Shown here one piece after another: positions 22,708-34,204 of a stretch of DNA of 64,000 nucleotides; the first letter of the stretch is position 1; every line of letters begins with the position of its first letter. The stretch is from Cercophora sp. LCS_1 (lineage: Eukaryota > Ascomycota > Sordariomycetes > Sordariales > Lasiosphaeriaceae). The position numbers were made by a program, and so were the translations under genes. Location of the stretch: positions 248,001-312,000 of the forward strand of contig JAPZLL010000012.1 in assembly GCA_036250225.1 (NCBI GenBank), read 5' to 3'. The notes beneath the pieces are model-generated. The model worked only from the letters and a program-made list of their open reading frames with translations, had not been told where the DNA came from and made no database searches.

Positions 22708-23033
22708 CAATTGCCGGGTAACGGCGGGCGGATCTCTGTTGAGATGCCGAGGCCAAGAGAATTAGGGGCCGAATGGCTGGTTCTTAGGAGGAGGTCCCGC
22801 GACACAATGGGGGGTTGCGACAAGCTGCATCTTGACCAAGACACGCGCCGCATTGTTGTTTTACGTGGTTTCTGCGCCTTGAAGTCGAACCCATCCTATT
22901 GTTTCTTAATCTGAGCCCAGTTGCCTCGTTGCTACACGCGTCGATACGAGGAGGGGCTCGCGCCCGCGCCATTGAGGTACCGAACGCTTCGACCATCTTG
23001 CTTCCCAACGAGTCTGCCATCCCAATTCCCCCG

Positions 23034-26000
23034 ATGGCCGCCTCACTTGCCGGCGCAAATGCCAATGCCGGCGGCCCTTCCCGGAGGAGAAGGATTAGAC
23101 GGCGCCGACAGGACAAGCCGGCCATTACGGCCCGACTGGTGCTGGATGAGCATGTCAAGACCGATGTGGGAATCCTCTCTGAGGACTTGTTTGCGGATTT
23201 GTTCCCACACCTACAGAACTGTTGGTTTCTCCTGTTTTTCCGCACCTAACTTGGCGGTTACTAAGTACTTGCGCACCGGAAAGATCAGGCAGACGACGAA
23301 CAAGCTACCTCTCTCCCCGATGTCGTCCATGTTGCTATTGCCCCTTGGTCCCCTAACCACTCGCCCGAGACGACAAAATGGGCTGTAGTCCCCGTCACCA
23401 GGTCCTCGGCCCTCGCCCACTCTACCGCCCAGTTCTCACCGTCTTCTCTGGCCCTCCAATCCTTTGCCTCGACACTAAAGCAGGTTGCGCCGTCACGACT
23501 TTCGACTCACAGCAGGAGCGGGATCGAGATTTTGGTACTTGATGTCTCGGCTCTCGAGTTGGACACTGTCTTTGTTAGCCTCGAAGGGGAGCTCGCCCAA
23601 CGGTTGGAGAATGGGGAGGGTACGTTCTTTCGGGAGCACCCAGCTGGCGGGCGACCTCGGATCCAGGCCTCGGCGACGCCAGAAGACCGGTTGACAACGG
23701 CCCTGCGCACCGCTCTGGGGTCTTTGAAGGTGGTTCATGCTGGGGACTTGTTCCCTCTGCCTCTGCCGCCTCACCCCGTCACGCATGTCCCACCAAATCC
23801 CGGCAAGATTACACTCTGTGAACCTGTTGCGCAAGGCATTCTTGCGCCCACCACCAAAATCATTGTATCGCGTGGCCGGCAACACTCCAAGCATGACCGT
23901 GGCTCAGCACCCATACAGCCGAGCCGGAACCTCAATGGTGTCGCTGAAGAGGATGACGACACCGCCACCGACCAGTTCTACTCGGCCGCCGAAGAGCGCT
24001 ACAGGACTGATGCGCCGGCCGACGAAACAGACGGTATCACTACCGAGACGGAAACCGAGGCCGAAAACCCCGAAGAGGAAGACGACGCTCTGTCTGATGA
24101 TTCAATGGATGATATGATATCTTTACAGGCGCCAACCCTTCCCGCGACCATCTCCAGCGGCATGGGGACTCTCACTGCGGGTACTCCGCTGACGGTGGGC
24201 CGGGGAAGACCTGGGATGATGAGCGACGTTGCTTCTGTGTTTTCCAGCTTCACCGCGACCACGGCAAGACCTGACAGGCCTCGTGGCCGTCTCTTCAAAG
24301 CACAGGGGTTGCTGCAACCTATCCCCGCCGGTCTTCTCCATCCCAAACCTGCGCCAGAGGACGACGAGGAAGCGCGCGTCTACGTTGACATGCGGGATCT
24401 TACTCGGATTGGATGTTTCTCTGGTGATTGGGTCCGGCTCGAGACATCTCAAGGCCCTCCCACGAACGGTCTGGGCGCTTTTGGCCTCGGGAGCTTTGCT
24501 GACCACGACCTGGAAGAACCGAATTGGAGACCTGCACGAGTTTTTGGCTTGCCAGAGGGATACAATGGCCGTCCGGTGACTAGGATACCAAGCTCTAGAC
24601 ATGATGGCCGTAGGCTGTCCTTCTTTGAGTCCCAGGTGCCAAAACCGTCGAGCTCTTCGGTATTTGTCTCGCCGATACTGTTGGCAAACTTGGAAAACTC
24701 GCCTTATCTGCGCCTTTCACCGATCAAACGGGCCTCGGCTTCTCGCACGCTGAAAGGAGTTCAGACTAAATCTCCTCCTATTCAACCACCTTTCGCACGT
24801 GAGGTTATCCTACAGCATGTGAGAACGCCCGTGGCGGTCGAAAGGGATGTGCAAACGGCTGTCATGGCCGGACTTAAGTATTATTTTGAGAAGCGACTGC
24901 GTATGATTAAATCCGGCGACCTCATTGCTGTTCCAATCGACACTCAGCTTGGTCGGGCTCTTCAGGAGGCGACCACCGCTGATGATTCAGCAGTCGACGA
25001 TGTGTTGGGTCTGATTGCGTCTGGGAGACCTGATCGGTCTCTCCGTTATGACGAGGTTGCATGGTTCCGGGTGAGCCATGTTCAACCCATGAAGCCCGAG
25101 TCGAGAGAGGAGAGTGAGGAAGAAGAGGATCCTTGGGGCTCGGTGGCCTGTGTCGACATCTCACTTGCCCATCTCGAGCAGACAGGTTCGGTCACGAGCC
25201 GTCTTCCTGGCTCAACAAGTACCTGGAGGTATTATCTCGGTATCAAGCAACTTCCCAAGAACTCGGCCGGGCCATCTGCTTCCTTGTTGTTCGAGCCAGA
25301 GATGCAATACGTTCCGCCGTTGAGAAGGAAGCTCCGTGAGCTGATGGCAGCTGCGACTAGTAAGCCAGCATTGCACCTCAAGATGCCTCCTGTTGCCATT
25401 CTCCTGGTTTCGACTCAGCGGAGCATCGGCAAAGCCGCCGCGGCCGAACAGGCATGTGCGGATATTGGGCTTCACACCTTCACGATTGATGCCTACGACA
25501 TTGTGAATGACGCCGGCGCCGGAGGTAGCGATGTAAAGACTGCTGGTTTCTTGACCTCCCGCGCGGAGCGTGCTATGAGCTGTGGGCCAGACTCATGCGC
25601 CCTGTTGATTCGCCACATTGAAGCGCTCACAGCAGACCGGATGGTGTCTTCCATCAAGGAGATATTGGCTGACGCACGGGTCTTGATTGCCACAACCACT
25701 GAAGTTGAGAAGGTTCCAGATGGCATTCGGGCGCTCTTTACCCACGAGCTGGAGATGAACGCCCCTGACGAGGGCGAAAGAGAGGGCATCCTCCGGTCCA
25801 TCATCGATGACCGTGGCATTTCACTTGACCCCGAGGTCGATCTTGGAGGCATTGCCCTGAAAACGGCAGCTCTCGTTGCCGGCGATCTCGTCGACGTTGT
25901 CGAACGAGCCTTGGTAGCCCAGTGTTCTCGTCTGGAGCAGTTATCCATCAAGGCAACCAAGGATGGCAACCCCGTAACCGTGAGGGATGTCCAAATTGCC

Positions 26001-27392
26001 GGTGGTGCGGCCGCCTCTGGCCTCACCAAGCAGGACTTTGAGGTGGCAGTCGAAGCGGCACGCAAGAACTTTGCAGACGCCATTGGCGCACCCAAGATAC
26101 CCAACGTCACATGGGACGACGTCGGTGGTCTCAACAACGTCAAGGATGCCATCACCGAGACGATCCAGCTTCCTCTGGAGAGACCCGAACTATTCGCCAA
26201 GGGTATGAAGAAGCGATCAGGCATCCTCTTCTACGGACCGCCCGGTACCGGCAAGACTTTGCTCGCCAAGGCCATCGCCACGGAATACAGTCTCAATTTC
26301 TTCAGCGTTAAAGGACCCGAGCTACTCAACATGTACATCGGTGAGTCGGAAGCCAACGTCCGCCGCGTGTTCCAACGTGCCCGCGACGCCCGACCCTGCG
26401 TCGTTTTCTTCGACGAGCTGGATTCCGTGGCGCCAAAGCGTGGCAACCAAGGCGACAGCGGCGGTGTCATGGACCGCATCGTCTCCCAGCTTCTCGCAGA
26501 ACTCGACGGCATGTCCGGCGGCGAGGATACCGCCGGTGGCGTCTTCGTCATTGGCGCAACCAACAGACCCGACCTTCTCGACCAGGCCCTTCTCCGCCCC
26601 GGCCGTTTCGACAAGATGCTGTACCTCGGCGTGTCCGACACTCACGACAAACAGCTCAAGATCATGGAGGCTCTTACAAGAAAGTATGTATCTCCTTTTT
26701 TTTTTTCAGCCAGAGGAACTCACTAACGCGAAAACAGGTTCACCCTCCACCCCTCCCTCTCCCTTCGCAACGTCGCAGAACAACTCCCCTTCACCTACAC
26801 CGGTGCCGACTTTTATGCCCTCTGCAGCGACGCCATGCTCAAGGCTGTCACCCGACAAGCATCATTTGTCGATGCGAAAATCAAGGCGCTCAACGCCGCT
26901 CCCGGCCGGCAACAACAACCCATTTCAACTGCCTACTTCTTTGACCATCACGCAACGCCCGAGGACGTTGCAGTCATGGTTACCGAGCAGGACTTTATTG
27001 ATGCCCACCGGGAGTTGATTCCTAGTGTTAGTGCTGGTGAGTTGGCTCATTACGAGCGCGTGCGAGCTACCTTTGAAGGCGGCGGAAAGGAGAAACAGGA
27101 CGGTGTAAACGGGAGTGCAAATGGGAGGTCGCACTCGGCGAACCCAAACGCGAGAACGCTGTCAGGGCTTGGAGCCGGAAAGCGGACCGCGTCCGGACAG
27201 TCAAGGGCGAGTGGAAGAGGGAAAGGGAAGGCCGTGAGCAAGGGGAAGGGGAAAGCAATTGCGCTGGATAGTGAGGATGAAGAGGATTCGTTGGGCGAGG
27301 AGGGTGCTAATGGGCTGGATAAAGGCAAAGGGAAGGCCGTGGCATCGCCGTTCGGAGCGGGAGGGGATGACGACGAGGGATTGTATGATTAA
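23034..27392 (+). CDS. PEX6: Peroxisomal AAA-ATPase PEX6
   Basis: Three exons (23034-23220, 23293-26683, 26738-27392) encode 1410 residues. Pex6 with Pex1 forms the hexameric motor that pulls ubiquitinated Pex5 out of the peroxisomal membrane. The N-terminus has a basic RRRRIRRRRQDK stretch. The D1 ATPase region near residue 772 is degenerate (STQRSIGKAAAA, no proper Walker A), as known for Pex6. D2 is intact: GPPGTGKT near 1044, VVFFDELDS near 1098, and the second region of homology GATNRPDLLDQALLRPGRFD. The C-terminal tail is Lys/Gly-rich, with KGKGKA repeated, and ends acidic. Intron 1 has a weak donor (GTTGGT), yet its joined frame runs on without a stop. Intron 2 has a T-run plus CAG ahead of its CTAAC branch, so the later CAG at 26737 is used. 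Confidence 0.93.
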
Positions 27393-27618
27393 TCCATATA
27401 TGTGGGTGTGCATCAGATCGAGAGATGGGGGAAAAGTCAATAATGTGGCTCGAATTCAGAGTTGTGGCACCTGCTCCTTGTCCGCGTCGGTAAATACAAT
27501 AAAAGGGGTAAAGTAAACACGACAGTGACGATTGCAACGTATCCCTGAAATCCATCAAGATACCTGGATGCAGAGCAAGATCCGAAAGGTAGGCCCAGCC
27601 TCACCTTACTAGTCACGT

Positions 27619-28795
27619 TCACTGTTTCGCTTTAGGTTTCACCTCCTCTTCCTCCTCACTGCTTTCCTCCTCGTCATCGTCATCACTATCATCATCGTCC
27701 TCTTCGTCGTCTTCCTCTTTAATAGTTTGTGACCTCTCCACCGCGGCAATTTTCTCAGCCGACGCACTCTCAACTTTTCCCCCCAAGAATGACGTAATCG
27801 GCCTGTCCACATCCGTCGGCTTCCAGCTTGTCGATGTCGGGCTTTGCAAGCCCGCAGTCACGCTACCATCCTTCCATCCCGTTGACTTTGGCGATTGTAA
27901 TCCCACCGCACTGGCAGGAGGCTTCTTGACTGTCTCCTCCTCTTCGTCTTCTGATTCTTCTTCGGATTCCTCCTCCGACTCATCCTCCTCTTCTGACGAC
28001 TCCTCGGCCTTCTTCCCAGCCTCAGCCTTCTTCTTCTCCTCTGCCGCCCCGCTGGCCGCAGCCCCCTTCCCGTAGACCTTCTCCCGCAGACTCTGCAAAT
28101 GCATCTGCTTCGCCTTTTGCGCCGCTTCCTCGGCCACGCTACGTACCGGGAGCGTCACCGTGGCGCCCGATTTGGGCGGTCCGCTGCTACTCGCGGATTT
28201 GCTCGTTGCCGTTGTCGGGAGAGGCGGTGGTTTCGGCGCCGAAGAGGCGGCAGCCGCCGCCTTGGCTGCCTCTGCAGCTGCGGCTTGCGCGACGGCTACA
28301 ACGGGGGGTTTGGCCGGAGCGGCGGGAGGTTTAGGCGCCTGGCTGATGGGTGGTTGGGTGAATTCGTCGTAGTACATTGTCACATGCTGCTTGAGCTCGC
28401 CGTATTCGTTCCATTCTTCGATTTCGACGAGATCCTATAGGAGAAAAAAAAAGGGGGGCATGGTTAGTTTGGATGAAAGCACAGGAAGAGCGAGGGGGAG
28501 AAGTTACACCGAGGATCATGCCCATTTGCACTAGGCCGGGAAGCTTGCGGACGCGGCCGCTCTCGTCCTTGCCAGCGCGACGACCCCATAGCATGCGGGC
28601 TTTTTCGTCGGTTGCAATATCGATGGCCTTGAAGGGCACGCGGTTGGCGCGCAGGATGGTCTCGAGACGTGACGTCGCTGTCACGATGTGCGAGGACCCA
28701 GCTGTTAGGGACGTGTAGATGTAGAGCGCTGGGTCGGCGGAGTAGGACTTGGCTGGGGCCGCGCCCGAGGCCGCATCGCCTGCCGCTGTGGCCAT
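27619..28795 (-). CDS. SH3BGR-like thioredoxin-fold protein with acidic tail
   Basis: Exons 28795-28508 and 28434-27619 encode 367 residues. Residues about 18-110 match the SH3-binding glutamic-acid-rich (SH3BGR) family, a glutaredoxin-related thioredoxin fold (YIYTSLTAGSSHIVTAT, then VPFKAIDIATDEKAR and KLPGLVQMGMILG|DLVEIEEWNEYGEL). No CxxC redox motif is seen, which is usual for the family. The rest is Ala/Pro/Lys-rich and then very acidic (Glu/Asp/Ser runs), ending KPKAKQ. The motif GLQSPxSTxWK occurs twice around residues 298-325. The 73-nt intron is phase 0 with donor GTAACT. The start at 28795 is the first ATG after an upstream frame that is only Lys-rich filler. Its function in fungi is not known to me. 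Confidence 0.85.
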
Positions 28796-31136
28796 GATGG
28801 GATTGTTGTTTGGTTTTTTTTTTTCCTTCTTTTTCTTTCTTGGATCGGGCGGTTGGGTTGGGAGTTGTGGTGTTGGACACACAGGGCGGAAGCTACGCTG
28901 GGGAAGAGGGGCAGTTCCGGGTTGCGGGGTAGAAGTGGTTCAGGGTCCAGTGAAAAAGAGAGACAACACCGTCGCAAGCAAGCTTGTGGGGATGCGGGGG
29001 TTTGACCAAACACAAACACTGTGATTCTGATTTGGAGGTGGCAAGATTGGGAGAACAGAAGTGAAAGAGTCGTGGATTATTCAGAGTTGTGGTCTGATGG
29101 TGTTCGGCAGAACAGATGAAACGAGGGGTCGAGTCCGTCGGGACAGCTTTGGATGTTTGCGTCTGCGGGAGCTCGTGACAGCTCAGATCTGGACCGCGGT
29201 CTGAAATGATCGACCTGTTTTGAGCTTTTCAAATTGGTGTGCTCCCGAAGACTTGAGCTGTCCAACGTTGAGGCTGATGGTCGCCGACACATCGATTAGG
29301 AGAAGCCGCAACAAACCATCTCCGAAGAGGCTTCTTTCCACTTACACACCTGGGTCGAGGCTGAGGTCTTCGCAACTTCCCGATTCTCGCTCTCAGCTAT
29401 CGCCGTGTACCTAAGTTTCAGACTACAGCCGCAATAGGACAAACATTTCTAAATCCGATTCTAAGACTAGCAGGCCGAAGCCTAATCTTTCTATTATCGC
29501 TCTTCATAGTTTTGGATCCAAAGGAGAATTCAAGGGAGAGGCAAGTGTTGTTTATTGCGCCAGGGAGTCGTCATCATGTGAAAAGATAGAATGCAAGGGA
29601 CAGAGAAAAGGAGAAAATAATTGAGATTGCGATGCCAACCCTCATCGCAAGCCGCACCAGGCCACCCTTACCATGCCTTCAGGGCGACGAATCCACACCG
29701 ACATCGCGACGGAGACAACTGGGAACGAGAGACATGGCATAGGACCTACGTCAGGGAACCTACCGCCGCCAAGCCATACGGTGGTTGAACCGCTGAGAAA
29801 ACCTCAAATGAAGTTGATAACATTGCAGGCGCATCCAAGAAGGCCCAAAAAATTGGGTTCTGACATCGGTTCGATTCAGTCAACGTTGGGCCAACAAGCG
29901 GTGGATTCAACTTTATTATTGACTGAGATGAAGGGGAAGCTTGACTTTGTAAGGTCCCACCCACTTTGACATGGCCCGGGGTCGGGTCGAAATCACGCAG
30001 GACTGGGGCCGCATCCGACCGTTCGCGCTCGGAGTCGCAATCAGATAATCAAAGTGCAGCACGCCTTCACTGCTACGACGTTGAGGACCCTCGCCAACCG
30101 ATGCCGTCGTTCTGTTCATGTTGTGATGCCTGGAGCGCTGGTTGTATTGCAGGATGACGGAAAGGAACCGCAGACATTGATGACACTGTATTCGGCGCGC
30201 CAAAATCTTACCGGGATGGGTGAGACAAAGTGGCGGCTGGATACCGACGTTGGCTTCTCTGGGCACACGCTCTTGGCGCTTCTTTTCGAGATTCATCATT
30301 TCGGATCTGTGCGACGGGACCAGCGTGAGCACATAGGGGCTCCGGAGGGCGACGCAGTTGTATACCGGCAACGCTGCAACGTGGCTCGCACGAGGCTATT
30401 GTTTCCGCTGTTCGTAGCCGTGATTGATTCATCTACGATTCCGCCGTGTCAGGTTCTCAATAACGTCTTTGCAGCTGCGTGCCATGGCTAGCCAAAACTG
30501 TCATGCATCTGCGAGTTTGTCCGATGGAGATTGAGCTAAACATAACAGGGTGCCACCGAGAAAGCGAGCCCACAGCTCTTGAAACAACTGGCTGGCTGTT
30601 TTTGGGGACCCCAGCTTGTGCCTGGTTCCTTGCAGGCGATTGGCCTCGCAGCCAATTATGAACAGCCGTTGTCACAGGGATCGCGCCGACTTGCAAGGAA
30701 GGAGTGGCGCGGGCCCCACAGCCCCGGTCCTTCTCAACTTGGAGCACGCATTCCCCCGGCCGGTGGCCGTCGACAAGGCTCGTCGCTGTCGCTGGCGATT
30801 CCGTTGAAAAGGAGAAAATCCCGTCTCGCCCACACCACGCCCTTCCCCTCTTTCCCATCGCCGTCCCAGCGCCCATCTTCGTACCCACTCTCATTTTTGT
30901 GTGCTTGTTTGCTTCGGCTACAGCCTCACCACACTCATTTATTCCACTTTCCTACGAAGAGGTCAATTTCGCGGATTTCCTGTGTTTTTCAACCCTCCCG
31001 TCCATTCACCCGACAAACGCCGGTCTCGTTGTTGATCACGCTACCATCTGTCCAAGCTCGACCCGATCCGCGACCACCCGCACTTCCGAGTCAATATCCA
31101 CAGTCCCTTTATTAGGATACAGAGCATCAATTCAAA
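28796..31136. other. Intergenic region, no gene seen
   Basis: This 2.3-kb region lies between divergent genes. Bases 29430-29520 are AT-rich without element ends. From about 30830 to the ATG at 31137 the plus strand is strongly C/T-rich, the kind of leader seen in well-expressed fungal genes. Short open frames show no protein character. Confidence 0.5.
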
Positions 31137-31541
31137 ATGCAGATCAAGAACATCTTCACCGTTCTGGCCGCTGGCCTGACCCTCGCCTCGGCCACGAAGC
31201 CTGTTGACGTGGAGGAGGACATCACGACCACCTCGACCTCGACCATGACCCAAACGGTCACCATCACCGAGTGCAATCCAACCAACACGGCTTGCCCCGG
31301 CTACTGGCCTAAGACCAACTCGACCTCCGCCGCCCCGACCTGGTTCCACAACGCCACTAGCTGGGCCATTCCCACCGGCACCGGCAAGCCGGCCGTTATC
31401 CAGACCTCGATCGTCTCCACTGCGGCGCCCACCAAGCCCGCAACCACCGTCCCGGTTACCACCAGCGGTGCCAATGGCCTCTTCCTCCAGTCCGGCCTCC
31501 TTCTCGGTATCGTCGGTGCCGGCGTGGCCCTCATCGCATAA
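31137..31541 (+). CDS. Small GPI-anchored-type cell wall protein
   Basis: A single exon encodes 134 residues. A signal peptide covers about residues 1-19 (MQIKNIFTVLAAGLTLASA). A Thr/Ser-rich stretch with ITTTSTSTMTQTVTITEC follows, then only one more cysteine (ACPGYW) and N-glycosylation sequons (NST, NAT). A second Thr/Pro/Ser-rich stretch runs to a small-residue site (SGANG) and a hydrophobic C-terminal end (LLLGIVGAGVALIA). This layout is that of a short GPI-anchored wall or plasma membrane protein with O-mannosylation. TVTITECNPT-type sequences are common in such proteins of Sordariomycetes. No enzyme domain is present. The ATG follows AATTCAAA, a good context. Confidence 0.85.
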   Translation: MQIKNIFTVLAAGLTLASATKPVDVEEDITTTSTSTMTQTVTITECNPTNTACPGYWPKTNSTSAAPTWFHNATSWAIPTGTGKPAVIQTSIVSTAAPTKPATTVPVTTSGANGLFLQSGLLLGIVGAGVALIA

Positions 31542-31947
31542 AGCCCGTTTGCGCCCACGCTCACCTGCACATGACCGATTCTCACCACGATACCATTTGT
31601 GGCATGCACGGCTCAAGACATACCCACCCCAAGTGTCTACCCTCATGACCTCATCCGATACGCCATTTGGCTTTAATTCGATTCATCTTGGACCATAATG
31701 TTTTATTCAATCGGGGGAGCGATGTTTGAGGACTTTTGTGATGATGGATAGTGCTTTTGATACCTGGGGCCGGCTTGCCCCTGTTCAGTTGGGCTGCTGG
31801 CAGGCATGTTTTGACGTTGGAGGAAGACGAATCAAGGCTTGATGGTCCGGCCTTAATGTATTGGGGGGGTTGCTTGGGAGTTCAGGTTTCGTGTTGCACC
31901 TTGCGAAGCGAATGCACATACTTTGACACGAATGATAAATGATAAAC
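31542..31947. other. Intergenic region, no gene seen
   Basis: This is the 3' side of the GPI-protein gene. It has a T/G-rich stretch and no gene or repeat. Confidence 0.5.
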
Positions 31948-32149
31948 CTATGGCCCCTCCCAAACAACGTTCTCCGTGACGCCGAGCGGATCTGCCTGAT
32001 CGTCCCCAGTTTTCGTGGAAGTCAATTCGGCTAAAAGGTCCACCGTGCCGCCCATCAGGACGGGATGATTGCTAAAGTTGGCTACAAGGCCAGGAAGGCG
32101 AGCTTGTATGAACCTTCCCCGGAGCAAGGTTGACAGGAAGAGTGGGTAC
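31948..32149 (-). pseudogene. Possible terminal exon or coding remnant
   Basis: On the minus strand, after a CAG at 32152-32150, a 66-codon frame runs to TAG at 31948. It reads like protein: RGRFIQARLPGLVANFSNHP, then VDLLAELTSTKTG and TENVVWEGP. No ATG fits directly. It could be the last exon of a gene starting near 32875, a remnant, or chance. I recognise no family. Confidence 0.3.
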
Positions 32150-32526
32150 CTGCTCACCTAGTTCTCGCCAGTCCTTGAAACCGGCGACCTTCTGTCAACG
32201 ACATCGTTCAACTAAACATCAAGGTAGTTGGAGCTTCCAACGACTCTCCCTCTTCACAAAGCGCCGCGTGATTAGGGTTCGGACCTCCTCTCCAGCATAT
32301 CGTTTGCAAGTTGTACCCAAGGCAATCGTAATTCCAACAACGAATCGTCCTCATTGACCCTAGCAGAATCCTTTCAGAGCATACACACTAGGAAATCCAA
32401 GCTAACGGTTCAAACCGCTGCTGATACAACCCTCGCCATCTAAATCCCGACTGAAATACCTGCCTGGAGCACAGCCATATCCTCTCACTCGACGCCCACC
32501 CCCGGCACACAGCCAGACCAACCTAC

Positions 32527-32875
32527 AAGTAAAGCCTGTCTGCGATCCTGCTCACATCGCCGAAACGCAGGATCCTTGGCATGGCATAAGAGCAACGTCC
32601 TCGAGACGAAGCTCCAAGTCCAGTGCTTGGATCAGTCAACCTTGCCCTCAGCATCACGAACAATGCCCCTTCGAGCATGATTCGCAGAGACTGGTTGTTG
32701 CAGGAACCACGGCAGTACCTTTGATCGAGTGAGTCAGGCGGGGAATGACCGAGTGATAAGTTGCTCCAGAGCATTGACCAGGCCTCTCGCAGCGCCAGGC
32801 CTTCTCAGAGAAGCGGCATAATGGGGTTGACTTACAGCCGTGCTTGGAGTGGTGATCACAATACTTGTCCGCCAT
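32527..32875 (-). pseudogene. Decayed small Cys/His-rich protein gene
   Basis: An ATG at 32875 opens MADKYCDHHSKHGC, with more Cys-rich protein-like sequence downstream (CRFSEKAWRCERPGQCSG, YCRGSCNNQSL, NHARRGIVRDAEGKVD, CHAKDPAFRRCEQDRRQ). These pieces lie in different frames, with a TGA after GKVD. Upstream on the same strand is a clean intron: GTAAGT at 32990, CTAACC, and CAG at 32941. A TATA-like TATAAG sits near 33130. This looks like a small Cys/His-rich gene with a spliced leader and either frameshifts or further small introns I cannot place. Small proteins with repeated C-x-x-H and CRxxxC patterns are common fungal orphans. I restore no sequence and assign no function. Confidence 0.4.
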
Positions 32876-33557
32876 GATGCTGGATCGGGAGCACCTCTTT
32901 GGGTATGGTTCTGCGTTGATATTCTCGTTCTTTGAAGCGATCTGACCGAAAGGTTAGACGAACGCAGGCGAATAAAGAAGATGTACTTACGCAAGCAAAA
33001 CGTCGAGGAACCTGATAGCTCACGGTGTGTTTGACAAGGATGTTTCTCAACAAGTCAGAACCAGTGCGAGAGATGGCAAAGCTATCAACCGAAGATCACC
33101 CCTACTAAAAGACAGCCTACACTCTTATACTTTATGCCCCTCTTCCTACGCGGACTCTCCCACAGAGGCGCGATACCGGGTTGCGGTCCAGGACCCTGGA
33201 GCTATCACATATCACCTTCGCGCAACATGCGTTGCGATGCATCGCCTCGTCAGTGTTGCAAATCACAGCATCCAGCCCCTTCCGCTTGTCCGTTTTCGAG
33301 AAAGACTGCATCAGCCCTTCCTTGTCCTCTACCGATCGCGATTTGCCACCAGAAAAGCTCGTCTGCCGTCATGGCAGAAACGGACGAGAGGAGAAAACGA
33401 ATGACAGATTTTCTTGAGCATGAGCATTGGGAGGCTGGAGGCTCGAGGACTTCGTAGCTGGAAGAGGACGTTATCCAGTGAGATGCTGGGCCTTGATTCT
33501 GCGCTAACTTTGTCCAGCAACCTCTTCCTCAAATCATGACGGATTCATCCCCTCCCG

Positions 33558-33577
33558 CACACACACACACACACACA
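33558..33577. repeat. (CA)10 microsatellite
   Basis: Ten uninterrupted CA units in a gene-free region. Confidence 0.95.
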
Positions 33578-34182
33578 ACGGTTGAGACCCACGACTAACA
33601 GCACGAAGGTTTCAGCTTCCTAGGTCCGGGCGTATGAGCGTGGAATTGGCCGGCTCAACTACATGCGAGATCCTGTAGGCAATGCATCTGCTGTCACTCG
33701 AGGCCACGCTTGCATTGCTGTGCAACACTCCCAGCTATACTTGGTTGACCATGTGCCACCAGGGAAATAGTTGCGGGCTGCCCTCTTGGGTACGTCCGCT
33801 CGTTTTTGGTTGCAGAAGTGAACTTCCAACTAGGTGTTGGGGGTTCCGAGCAGTGCAAAGCCGAGACTCGCGACACTCGTGGCTGGCCTGTCTTTCGTCG
33901 GATGACTCTCCGGGCCCGGGATCCAGCTCGTGCATACCTTTAGGTTCTAGAAGACAGGGCAGGTGGAGCACTGTAGCTACAAAAAGCCGCAAGTTCGGCA
34001 ACGGGAGCGCCCGTCCGCCGAAGGATCCTGGATATGATTCGTAACGAAAGAGCACGAAGCAGCAGGAGCTCACCGCTAAGCCGAAAACACCCACAATTTC
34101 AGCCATCGGTCTTGATCTCCTTGGGACAAGAGCCAAACTGTCGTCACCCATCTTCAGGGAAGCTGCCCGATATCGCCATCGC

Positions 34183-34204
34183 TTTTTTTTTTTTTTTTTT
34201 TTTT
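34183..34204. repeat. T22 homopolymer
   Basis: Twenty-two T in a row. It may mark the poly(A) tail of an old minus-strand retroinsertion, but no coding remnant or target duplication is visible. Confidence 0.9.

Larger units (their letters stand above)
21861..23033. other. Divergent promoter region of lipase gene and PEX6
   Basis: This is a 1.2-kb divergent intergenic region. It carries two telomere-like double units in opposite orientation (22347-22359 and 22696-22707), about 340 bp apart. No coding gene is visible. The frame before 23034 is open but lacks an ATG, so PEX6 starts at 23034. Confidence 0.6.

Noticed and set aside
26699..26709. T-run plus CAG as acceptor of PEX6 intron 2
   Set aside because: It lies before the CTAAC branch site and breaks the frame. 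The CAG ending at 26737 restores AAA-domain sequence.
29865..29885. tRNA B-box-like GGTTCGATTC
   Set aside because: No acceptor or anticodon stem pairs around it.
33735..34151. Minus-strand frame with MAEIVGVFGLA, resembling N-termini of fungal NLR-type proteins
   Set aside because: Only about 11 residues look right, and the continuation is not protein-like in any frame I could join.
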